Part shown: piece after piece, positions 1 to 7,187 of the stretch
Layout of the letters: every line of letters starts with the position of its first letter
Numbering within the stretch: position 1 is the first letter of the stretch
DNA from: Pseudodesulfovibrio alkaliphilus
GTDB lineage: Bacteria; Desulfobacterota; Desulfovibrionia; Desulfovibrionales; Desulfovibrionaceae
Direction of reading: 5' to 3'
Assembly: GCF_009729555.1 (NCBI RefSeq)
Contig: NZ_WODC01000004.1
Coordinates: forward strand, 62,001-126,000
DNA length: 64,000 bases
Program-made: the position numbers and the translations under genes
The notes under the pieces: generated by a model
What the model was told of the DNA's origin: nothing
Database searches by the model: none
The model's input: only the letters and a program-made list of their open reading frames with translations

Positions 1-1
1 A

Positions 2-391
2 AAGCACGGCGAGTCCAAGGAAATAGTCCACGCCATCGCCGCCCACCACGAGGATGTGCCGCCCATGTCCATCCTGGCCAACCTGGTCCAGGCCGCGGAC
101 TCCCTCTCGGGTGCCCGGCCCGGCGCCCGCAAGGAGCTGCTCGAGAACTACGTCAAGCGCCTTGAGGAGCTTGAAGGGTTGGCCACCAGCTTTGACGGCG
201 TGTCCAAGGCCTATGCCATCCAGGCGGGCCGCGAAATCCGCGTCATGGTCGATTCCGAGCGCGTCGGCGATGAGAGCACCTATGTCCTGTGCAAGGACAT
301 CGCCGAAAAGATCGAGAACAACATGACCTACCCCGGCCAGATCCGGGTCACGGTCATTCGCGAAAAGCGTGCCGTGGGCTACGCGAAATAG
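2..391 (+). CDS. rny: Ribonuclease Y, C-terminal part (5' end outside window)
   Basis: Only the last 129 residues are present, and the frame is open to the window edge. RNase Y is a membrane-anchored endoribonuclease that starts mRNA decay. The visible part holds the end of the HD domain, with AAHHEDVPP near residues 13-21 of the fragment and [14 protein letters not shown] near 30-43. That second motif is characteristic of RNase Y. The usual C-terminal segment ending in a [12 protein letters not shown]-type tail follows. The N-terminal membrane helix, coiled coil and KH domain lie upstream of the window. The stop is TAG, and cheR follows about 150 bp downstream on the same strand. Confidence 0.93.
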   Translation, partial: KHGESKEIVHAIAAHHEDVPPMSILANLVQAADSLSGARPGARKELLENYVKRLEELEGLATSFDGVSKAYAIQAGREIRVMVDSERVGDESTYVLCKDIAEKIENNMTYPGQIRVTVIREKRAVGYAK

Positions 392-543
392 GCTTGATGG
401 CGGCCCGGCCCCCTGCCGGGGACCGGGCCGCGTCCCTTTGACCACGCGCCGCGCCTGCGGATTTATCATGTCCCTTGAATGTTTTTTGTGATCATGATGG
501 CGGACGGACCAAGGGCGCCAGCCCCGTCCCCTGGAGCCAGCCC

Positions 544-1461
544 ATGAACAAGGACACCAGACTCGCCGCAGGCGGGAACCAAGGCCTCGACAGGGAAGCG
601 TTGGACAGGACCATGGCCAACACCATGAACCTGTTCCGCGCCGAGATGGGCGATGGCGAGTTCCGGCGGTTCAGCGAACTCATCCAATCCGAATTCGGCA
701 TCAAGATGCCGCCCACCAAGAAGGTGCTGCTCCAGTCGAGGTTCCAGAAGAGACTGCGCGCCCTGGGCATGCGCTCCTACAAGGAATACTGCGACTACGT
801 CTTTTCCGAAGAGGGCCGGGAGCGCGAGCGCTCCCACCTGGTGGATGTGGTCACCACCAACACCACACATTTCTTCCGCGAGCCCAAGCACTGGGAAATC
901 ATGAACACCATGGTCCTGCCCGAGCTGTGGGGTCGGGGCATCGGCCGGGGGATGCCGCTGCGGCTGTGGAGCGCAGGCTGCTCGAGCGGCGAAGAACCCT
1001 ACACCCTGGCCATGCTCCTGTCCGAGTTCACGAACCGGGCCCAGGGCTTTGACTTCGCCATCCTGGCCACTGACATCTCCCGAGAAATACTGCAAAAGGC
1101 CATGCGTGCCGTCTATCCCATGGAAAAAGTTGAAGAGATACCGCAGACCATGCGCAAACGGTATCTGCTCAAAAGCAAGACCAAGCCCCTTTTCAAGATT
1201 GATGCCCCCCTGCGGTCCAAGGTCAGCTTCCAGCAGCTCAACTTCATGGAGGACTTCCGCATCCAGGAGCCCCAGGACATCATCTTCTGCCGCAATGTGG
1301 TCATCTACTTCGACCGCGACACCCAGGTGGTGCTCTTCAACAAATTCTGCAACCACCTCAAGCCCGGCGGATACCTCTTCATCGGACATTCCGAGAGTCT
1401 CTCGGGCATGCGTCTGCCCTTGCGCCAGATCGCGCCCACCGTCTTCCAGAAAATCGGTTGA
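544..1461 (+). CDS. cheR: CheR-type protein-glutamate methyltransferase
   Basis: SAM-dependent methyltransferase expected to methylate glutamates of chemoreceptors (305 aa). The N-terminal all-helical CheR domain ends in the family signature NTTHFFRE near residues 106-113. The SAM-binding motif SAGCSSGEEPYT is near 142-153, followed by ATDIS and the conserved FCRNVVIYFD near 245 and HSESL near the C-terminus. I chose ATG 544 because TGGAG lies about 8 nt upstream. An in-frame ATG at 475 would add 23 residues that look non-conserved. No cheA, cheB or receptor gene is next to it, so its partner system is elsewhere; it is a stand-alone cheR. Confidence 0.9.
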   Translation: MNKDTRLAAGGNQGLDREALDRTMANTMNLFRAEMGDGEFRRFSELIQSEFGIKMPPTKKVLLQSRFQKRLRALGMRSYKEYCDYVFSEEGRERERSHLVDVVTTNTTHFFREPKHWEIMNTMVLPELWGRGIGRGMPLRLWSAGCSSGEEPYTLAMLLSEFTNRAQGFDFAILATDISREILQKAMRAVYPMEKVEEIPQTMRKRYLLKSKTKPLFKIDAPLRSKVSFQQLNFMEDFRIQEPQDIIFCRNVVIYFDRDTQVVLFNKFCNHLKPGGYLFIGHSESLSGMRLPLRQIAPTVFQKIG

Positions 1462-1542
1462 GCCTTTACCCCGGGCTTGCGTTTGCCAATAACCTCCGAT
1501 TTCCCCCTGCCTTCCATCCCTGCGCGAAGCGCCCGCCAAAAT

Positions 1543-1561
1543 GTTTGGGGAAAGGAGGGGA
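1543..1561 (+). repeat. 19-bp dispersed repeat, copy 1
   Basis: GTTTGGGGAAAGGAGGGGA occurs here and again exactly at 48648-48666. Both copies are intergenic, and both are preceded by an AAAA tract. The second copy sits inside a cluster of GC-rich hairpins. This looks like a fragment of a dispersed intergenic element. Confidence 0.6.
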
Positions 1562-1570
1562 CAGCGGTTT

Positions 1571-1616
1571 GGGGCAAGCGCTCTCCGGTCCTGCGATTGC
1601 CGGATGTGCTTGCCCC
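1571..1616 (+). promoter_or_regulatory. Inverted repeat in the tyrS leader
   Basis: GGGGCAAGC (1571-1579) pairs perfectly with GCTTGCCCC (1608-1616). An inner CCGG/CCGG pair falls at 1585-1588 and 1600-1603. There is no following T-run, so it is not a typical terminator. It may be part of the dispersed element that starts at 1543, or a leader structure if transcription starts upstream. Confidence 0.4.
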
Positions 1617-1765
1617 GGACCCTGCCCAAAGGTATTTTACACGGCGCGATTTTTGACTTAGATGATACCTCCGGCCAGGCGGTACGTTCGCCGGGAGCCG
1701 GGAGGAAAGGACCGCGCGGATGCGGCCATGGAAAGATATATTCGCACGGAAACAATGAGGATTCG

Positions 1766-3049
1766 ATGAACATCTACGACGAACTGAAGTGGCGCGGACT
1801 GGTCAATCAGGTCTCTGACGAAGACAAGGTGCGTTCCTACCTGGCCAAGCCCGGGGCGGCCATGTACTGCGGGTTCGACCCCACGGCCGAAAGCCTGCAC
1901 ATCGGCAACCTCGTGCCGCTGCTCTGTCTTGCGCGAATGAAGCGTGCCGGACACAGCCCCATCTTTCTGCTTGGCGGAGCCACTGGCCTCATCGGCGACC
2001 CGTCTGGCAAGGACAAGGAGCGCGAGCTGTCCCGCCAGGAGGATGTGGACGCCCGCTCCGAAAAGATCAAGGCCCAGGTGCGTCGCTTCTTCGAGCGCAA
2101 TACCGGCGAGCGCCCGGAAATCGCCAACAACTACATCTGGACCAAGGATCTGACCACCATCGAGTTGCTGCGCGACGTGGGCCGCTACTTCACCATCAAC
2201 TGGATGCTCCAGAAAGAGTCGGTCAAGGGCCGCCTCGACCGCGAGGACGTGGGCATCTCCTACACCGAGTTCAGCTACATGGTTCTCCAGGGGTACGACT
2301 ACTACCACCTCTTCAAGACCAAGGGCTGCCGTCTGCAGATCGGCGGAGGCGACCAGTGGGGCAACATCACCGCGGGCTGCGAGCTGGTGCGAAAGAAGTG
2401 CGCCCAGGAAGAGGGCGCACAGGAAGAGGTCTACGCCCTGACCTTCCCGCTGATCACCACGGCCTCGGGGAAAAAATTCGGCAAGAGCGAAAAAGGTGCC
2501 ATCTACCTCAGCCCGGATCTGACACCGCCCTACGCCTTCTACCAGTTCTTCATCAATACCGATGACCGCGACGTGGTCCGGTTCCTCAAGCTCTTCACCT
2601 TCCTGAGTCAGGAGGAGATCGACGCCCTGGAGCAGGAGCAGACCGAAACCCCGCACCTGCGCCCGGCACAAAAACGACTGGCCGAGGAGGTCACGCGCAT
2701 GGTCCACGGCCAGCCCGAACTGGACCGGGTCATGGCCGCCACCGAAGCCCTGTTCGGCGAGGGCACCCTCAAGGGCGTGGACCCGGGAACCCTGCGCGCC
2801 GCGCTGGAGACAGCGCCCCACTGCCACTACGCCCCAGGAGACGTGCCCGATCTGCCCCAAATCCTTCTGGACCTCAAGCTGGTCACTTCCAAGGGCCAGG
2901 CCCGCAAGGACATTCAGGGCGGCGGCGTCTACATCAACGGCGAGCGCGTGGAAGGGGACCAGAGCGTGGTCGAAGCCGACTTCATCGGCGGCGAACTCCT
3001 CATCGTCCGCAAGGGCAAGAAGAACTACGGCCTCGTGACCCGGGGCTAG
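1766..3049 (+). CDS. tyrS: Tyrosyl-tRNA synthetase
   Basis: Class Ic aminoacyl-tRNA synthetase charging tRNA-Tyr (427 aa, typical length). The HIGH-like signature LHIGN is near residues 44-48. The KMSKS-like loop is KFGKS near 236-240. The tyrosine-site region reads QGYDYYHLF and GGGDQWGN. A C-terminal S4 RNA-binding domain is seen from about 360, with ARKDIQGGGVYING. I chose ATG 1766 (MNIYDELKWRG) because the family starts there; the frame is open further upstream but that part is not conserved. AATGAGGA lies just upstream. A strong terminator follows at 3102. Confidence 0.97.
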   Translation: MNIYDELKWRGLVNQVSDEDKVRSYLAKPGAAMYCGFDPTAESLHIGNLVPLLCLARMKRAGHSPIFLLGGATGLIGDPSGKDKERELSRQEDVDARSEKIKAQVRRFFERNTGERPEIANNYIWTKDLTTIELLRDVGRYFTINWMLQKESVKGRLDREDVGISYTEFSYMVLQGYDYYHLFKTKGCRLQIGGGDQWGNITAGCELVRKKCAQEEGAQEEVYALTFPLITTASGKKFGKSEKGAIYLSPDLTPPYAFYQFFINTDDRDVVRFLKLFTFLSQEEIDALEQEQTETPHLRPAQKRLAEEVTRMVHGQPELDRVMAATEALFGEGTLKGVDPGTLRAALETAPHCHYAPGDVPDLPQILLDLKLVTSKGQARKDIQGGGVYINGERVEGDQSVVEADFIGGELLIVRKGKKNYGLVTRG

Positions 3050-3101
3050 CAAGCGATACACAACGGCGACCTGCTGCGTTGCCGCCAAGACCGATGACAG
3101 G

Positions 3102-3137
3102 CGGGCCTGCCGGAATCATTCCGACAGGCCCGTTTCT
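3102..3137. terminator. Bidirectional terminator between tyrS and the aminotransferase
   Basis: CGGGCCTG (3102-3109) pairs with CAGGCCCG (3125-3132), and the inner CGGAA/TTCCG pair leaves a TCA loop. It is followed by TTTCTTT on the plus strand. It lies between two convergent genes and can serve tyrS and probably the opposing gene. Confidence 0.85.
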
Positions 3138-3156
3138 TTGCGGTGCGGGTGAGCGG

Positions 3157-4329
3157 CTACCTGCCGGTGAGTACCTTGCCCACGCGCTCCAGGGCGGTAC
3201 GCAGGGTGTCGTCGTCCACGGCGTAGGAGAAACGGATGCACTTGTCGTCGCCAAAGGCGGAGCCGGGCACCAGGGCCACGCCCGCCTCGTCGAGCAGCTT
3301 GCTGCACATGGCGGCCGAGTCCGGCGCATCCGGGGTGTAAAACTGATCAAGCACCGGAAAAAGATAGAAAGCCCCGTCGGGCTTGGGACACTGCGCCCCC
3401 CAGCCGGTGATGATCGCATGGGCGATGTCGCGGCGGCGCACAAAGGAACGCTTCATTTCGTCCACGATGTCCCAGGAGCCGTTCAGGGCCGTCAGGGCCG
3501 CTTTCTGGGCGATGGAATTGACGTTGGAGGTGGATTGGCCCTGGATTTTGGACATGGCCTTGACCAGGGTTTCGTGAGCCAGGGCGTAGCCCACCCGCCA
3601 TCCGGTCATGCAAAAGGACTTGGAGAGGGCGCCCACGATGGCGATGGTTTCCGGGTGCGCCTCCCATGCCTTGGACAGGGAGGCGGGCTCGGCCGGAGCA
3701 TAGACCAGCCTGTCATACACCTCGTCGGAAATGACAAACACGCCCCTGGACCGCGCCCAGGCAGCGATCTCGTCGAGCCGGGCCTGTGTGTAGCAGCAGC
3801 CCGTGGGGTTGGAGGGCGAGTTGAGAAGGAGAACGCGGGTCCTTGCGGTTCGCGCCGCCTCCAGGGCGTCCGGGGTCACGAGGTAGTCCTGTTCCGCCGT
3901 GGTGGACACGAACACGGACACCCCGTCCGCAAGCTGGACCATGGCCGGATAGCTGACCCAGTAGGGCGCCGGGATGAGCACCTCGTCGCCGGGGTTGAGC
4001 AGGGCCATGAGCAAATTGTAGAGCACCTGCTTGCCGCCGTTGCTGACGATGGCGTTGTCGGCCGAGGCCGAAGCGCCGTAGAACCGGCCGTAGTACCCGG
4101 CCACGGCCTCGCGCAGCTCGGGTATGCCCGGCACGGGCGTATAGCGGGTGAACCCCTCGTCCAGGGCCGCCTTGGCCGCCTCGCAGACATGGGCGGGCGT
4201 GCCGAAATCGGGCTGACCCACGGCCAGGCTGATAATCTCTCGGCCCTGGGCCTTGAGTGCCTGCGCCCTGGCGTTGACGGCCAGGGTGGCCGAAGGCTTG
4301 ATTCTCTCCAGGCGATCGGAAATTCGCAT
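3157..4329 (-). CDS. Aspartate aminotransferase family (class I/II PLP enzyme)
   Basis: PLP-dependent aminotransferase of 390 aa, most like the Ib-type aspartate aminotransferases (aspartate plus 2-oxoglutarate to oxaloacetate plus glutamate). Seen: SLAVGQPDFGTPAHV near the N-terminus, NSPSNPTGCCY near 168, SDEVYDRLVY near 200, and the PLP-lysine motif GALSKSFCMTGWRVGYA near 235-250. I placed the start at 4329 (MRISDRLERIKPS), which matches the family; an upstream in-frame start at 4389 would add 20 unlikely residues. It is transcribed divergently from the sensor kinase at 4654. Substrate choice (Asp, or aromatic or prephenate) cannot be settled from sequence alone. Confidence 0.9.
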   Translation of the reverse strand: MRISDRLERIKPSATLAVNARAQALKAQGREIISLAVGQPDFGTPAHVCEAAKAALDEGFTRYTPVPGIPELREAVAGYYGRFYGASASADNAIVSNGGKQVLYNLLMALLNPGDEVLIPAPYWVSYPAMVQLADGVSVFVSTTAEQDYLVTPDALEAARTARTRVLLLNSPSNPTGCCYTQARLDEIAAWARSRGVFVISDEVYDRLVYAPAEPASLSKAWEAHPETIAIVGALSKSFCMTGWRVGYALAHETLVKAMSKIQGQSTSNVNSIAQKAALTALNGSWDIVDEMKRSFVRRRDIAHAIITGWGAQCPKPDGAFYLFPVLDQFYTPDAPDSAAMCSKLLDEAGVALVPGSAFGDDKCIRFSYAVDDDTLRTALERVGKVLTGR

Positions 4330-4653
4330 GCAACGCTCTCTTGCTTGAAAAATGGTTGGACAGACCGCTCCCAAGCCCCAATAGACCAAAAAAAAACGAA
4401 GGTAAATCCGATTTCCCTGCCCGGCGAAAAAAGTCGCCGGAGGGATGCCTTATTCACAGGATCACGAGGCAGACAGGGCCATTCCCTCGCCTCTCCACGC
4501 GATACCCGTGTCCGTCTGGTTTTTTCACGGCAACGCGACTCCCTGTTTGTCGTCTGGCTCGAAATGCGATATGAAGTGATTCCGGCCCCTTTGCCGGGCG
4601 TCATTGGCCCTGTTGTCGAGTCACGCCCTGAAATCGTTGCTCCGGGATTGCGC
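4330..4653. promoter_or_regulatory. Divergent intergenic region (324 bp) with hairpin
   Basis: Carries the promoters for the minus-strand aminotransferase and the plus-strand sensor kinase. The only clear structure is a hairpin at 4421-4440: CCGGCGA, loop AAAAAG, TCGCCGG. An A-rich run lies at 4388-4396. I see no gene. The plus-strand frame is open through here but shows no protein-like conservation. Confidence 0.45.
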
Positions 4654-7080
4654 ATGACGAGCCGTTGCCGCCACCTGGGACTCGCCTTGGCCCTGCTGAC
4701 CCTGGCCCTTGCCATGGCCTGCCGGTCGGCCACGGCCCAAAACGACCAGCCTGCCCCGCCGCCGGGAACCTTCTATATCACGACCGAAGAAAGGGCATGG
4801 CTCGACGCCCATGCGGATCTGCGCCTTGGCATGTGGGTGGGGTCGCCGCCCATCGTCTTCCGGGGCCGCGACGGGGCCATCCAGGGCATGGCCCCCGCCT
4901 ATGTGGACATCGTCACCCGCAAGCTGGGCCTCAAGCCGCGGCGGATACGCGCCTCAAGCCTCTCGGCCCTGTGGGAGCTGGCCAAGGCCCGCGAGGTGGA
5001 CATGATGGGCGCACTGCCGGCCGATCCCGTGTTCGCCGACGACCTGCTCCTTTCCGAGCCCTACCTGCTCCTGCCCATCGTCATCGCCACCCGCACCGAG
5101 TACCCCATGATCGCCGGGCTCGACGACCTGGCCGGGGAGGCTGTGGCCGTGGAGGACGGCCACATTCCCCATCGGCGCATCCCCGGAGACCACCCGGCCA
5201 TCCGGCTCGTGACCGTGGCCAACGCGGAGGAGGGACTAAGCGCCCTGCTCTCGGGCCGGGCCGCCGCCTTTGTGGCGGGCGAGGCGACCATCACCCACCT
5301 CGCCAGAGAGCGGGGCATCGCCAGCATCCGCATCGCAGCCATCACCGAGTATTCCTCGCGAGTCTCCATGGGGATACGCAAGGACTGGCCAGAACTGCTT
5401 GTTCTGGTCAACCGCGCCCTGGCCTCCATCTCCAAGGAAGAGCGCGAGGGCATCCGCGACTACTGGACCGTGCTGCGCGACAGCCGGTGGGTGGAGCGTC
5501 CCCAGGTCTGGCGCATGGTGGGAATGGTAACGGCAGGCGCGGTCTTTCTGCTGACGCTTTTCTTCCTCTGGAACCGCCGCCTGGCCCGCGAAATAGAGCG
5601 CCGCAAGCGGGCCGAGGCAGAACACCGCCGCGCCCTTGAGGGCTCCCGGCGGATCATAGAATCCGCAGACATCATCATCGTGGGACTCGACTACGCAGGG
5701 CATGTGCGCCTCTTCAACCGCGCCGGAGAGGCCATCACCGGCTACCCCCGCGAGGAACTCCTGGGCCGCAACTGGTTCGACATCGTGGTGCCCCGCGAGC
5801 GCTTCCCCTTTGTCTGGGACGAGTTCTCGCGGCTGGTCAATGAAGGGGTGCGCAGCACGGCCGACACTTTTGAGAGCCCCCTTTTGACCAAGGGGGGAGA
5901 CACCAGGCAGATCCTCTGGCGCAATTCGGTCACTGGCGATGGCGAAGACGGGCTGGCCACCATCTCCTACGGCACGGACATCACCCACCGGCTCCAGGCC
6001 GAGGAAGAGCTGCGGCTGACCCAGTTCGCCGTGGACAACGCCGCCATGGGAGTGCTGCGCATCCGGCCCTCCGGGCGTATCGTGTACGCCAACCTGACCG
6101 CCGCCCGAATGCTCGGCTACACCCGAGGCGAACTCAAACGCAAAACCGTCATGGATGTGACCAGGGAGATACCCCGCGAGCAGTGGCCCGAGCTATGGGA
6201 TCGGCTCAAGCAAAGCCAGGTGGTCACTCTTGAAACCAAGGCCCGCACCAGGGGGGACGCCACCCTGCCCGTGGAAATCACGGCCTATCACCTGCTTTTC
6301 AAGGGAACCGAGGTGGCCATTGCCTTTCTCTTCGACATCACCGAACGCAAACGGCTGGAGACCCTGCGCGAGGACGTGGAGCGGCTGGTACGCCACGATC
6401 TGCGCTCCCCCACCCTGGCCGTACAGACCCTGTTCACCCTCTTCGACAGGGCCGACAACCTCACCCCGGATCAGCGCGAACTGCTCGAAAGCGTCAAGCA
6501 GGCCAGCCGCCGGATGCTCAACATCATCGACATGTCGCGGGTCCTGTTCAAGATGGAGGCAGGCACCTACACCCTCTCCCCGGTGGCCGTGGACCTTGTG
6601 ACGGTGGCCGCTGCGGTCATTGAAGACCTCAGGCCCGCGCTACGCGCCTCAAACGTGTCCATGGCCGTCAACCTCAACGGCGACCCCGCAGGCCACGACA
6701 ATGTCTTCATGGTCCACGCCGAGGAAATGCTCTGCTACGCCCTGCTCGCCAACCTGATCAAGAACGCGGTGGAGGCCTCCCCCAAAGGCAGCACCGTGAC
6801 CCTCGACCTGCGCACCTCAAGCCAACACATCGTCACCGTGCACAACGCAGGCGTCATTCCCGAGGATATCCGCGACTCCTTCTTTGAAAAATACGCCACA
6901 TCAGGCAAGATCCACGGCACGGGCCTTGGCACCTACACCGCCAAACTCGTCACCACCGCCCTGGGCGGAACCATCGACTTCACCACCTCCGAAGCGGACG
7001 GCACAACCATCACCGTACGCTTGCCCGTACACCGCGACACAGCCCCCCGGACCGGACCCGAGCCGGAAAACGGTCCATAA
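4654..7080 (+). CDS. Hybrid sensor histidine kinase: periplasmic SBP domain, TM, two PAS, HisKA-HATPase
   Basis: An 808-aa membrane sensor kinase. It starts with a signal-peptide-like segment (LALALLTLALAMA). A type-3 solute-binding domain follows at about 45-270, with DLRLGMWVGSPPIVF and later ITEYSSRVSMGIRKDWPEL. One membrane helix lies near 287-307. Two PAS domains sit at about 335-450 and 455-570. The phosphoacceptor motif is RHDLRSPT with His581. The ATPase N box is NLIKNAVEAS near 700, and the G2 box is GTGLGTYTAKLV near 755. There is no receiver domain and no adjacent response regulator, so it is an orphan kinase. The ligand is probably a small molecule such as an amino acid. ATG 4654 is preferred; ATG 4564 is an alternative. 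Confidence 0.85.
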   Translation: MTSRCRHLGLALALLTLALAMACRSATAQNDQPAPPPGTFYITTEERAWLDAHADLRLGMWVGSPPIVFRGRDGAIQGMAPAYVDIVTRKLGLKPRRIRASSLSALWELAKAREVDMMGALPADPVFADDLLLSEPYLLLPIVIATRTEYPMIAGLDDLAGEAVAVEDGHIPHRRIPGDHPAIRLVTVANAEEGLSALLSGRAAAFVAGEATITHLARERGIASIRIAAITEYSSRVSMGIRKDWPELLVLVNRALASISKEEREGIRDYWTVLRDSRWVERPQVWRMVGMVTAGAVFLLTLFFLWNRRLAREIERRKRAEAEHRRALEGSRRIIESADIIIVGLDYAGHVRLFNRAGEAITGYPREELLGRNWFDIVVPRERFPFVWDEFSRLVNEGVRSTADTFESPLLTKGGDTRQILWRNSVTGDGEDGLATISYGTDITHRLQAEEELRLTQFAVDNAAMGVLRIRPSGRIVYANLTAARMLGYTRGELKRKTVMDVTREIPREQWPELWDRLKQSQVVTLETKARTRGDATLPVEITAYHLLFKGTEVAIAFLFDITERKRLETLREDVERLVRHDLRSPTLAVQTLFTLFDRADNLTPDQRELLESVKQASRRMLNIIDMSRVLFKMEAGTYTLSPVAVDLVTVAAAVIEDLRPALRASNVSMAVNLNGDPAGHDNVFMVHAEEMLCYALLANLIKNAVEASPKGSTVTLDLRTSSQHIVTVHNAGVIPEDIRDSFFEKYATSGKIHGTGLGTYTAKLVTTALGGTIDFTTSEADGTTITVRLPVHRDTAPRTGPEPENGP

Positions 7081-7187
7081 GGGGCCAGGGCCGAATCAAG
7101 GAAACGATTCCTCCACAATGCGCCAAATAGGAACCAGGTACGTTTTCCCTGTCTCGGGCATGGTTTCGTATTGTTTTTCCATCGGTC

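Larger units (their letters stand above)
1462..1765 (+). other. Intergenic leader upstream of tyrS (304 bp)
   Basis: No protein gene is supported here. The stretch holds a 19-bp repeat (see the repeat entry at 1543), a long-range inverted repeat (1571-1616) and a weak sigma70-like pair, TTTACA at 1636 and TAGATG at 1659 with 17 bp between. I looked for T-box landmarks because the next gene is a tRNA synthetase, but saw no convincing one. Confidence 0.5.

Noticed and set aside
1462-1765. Possible T-box before tyrS
   Set aside because: No T-box sequence or terminator/antiterminator pair was found; the inverted repeat has no T-run.
3079-4653. Open plus-strand frame continuous with the sensor kinase, running opposite the aminotransferase gene
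   Set aside because: It is the antisense of a clear PLP enzyme. High GC removes stop codons, and the kinase has its own signal-peptide start at 4654.
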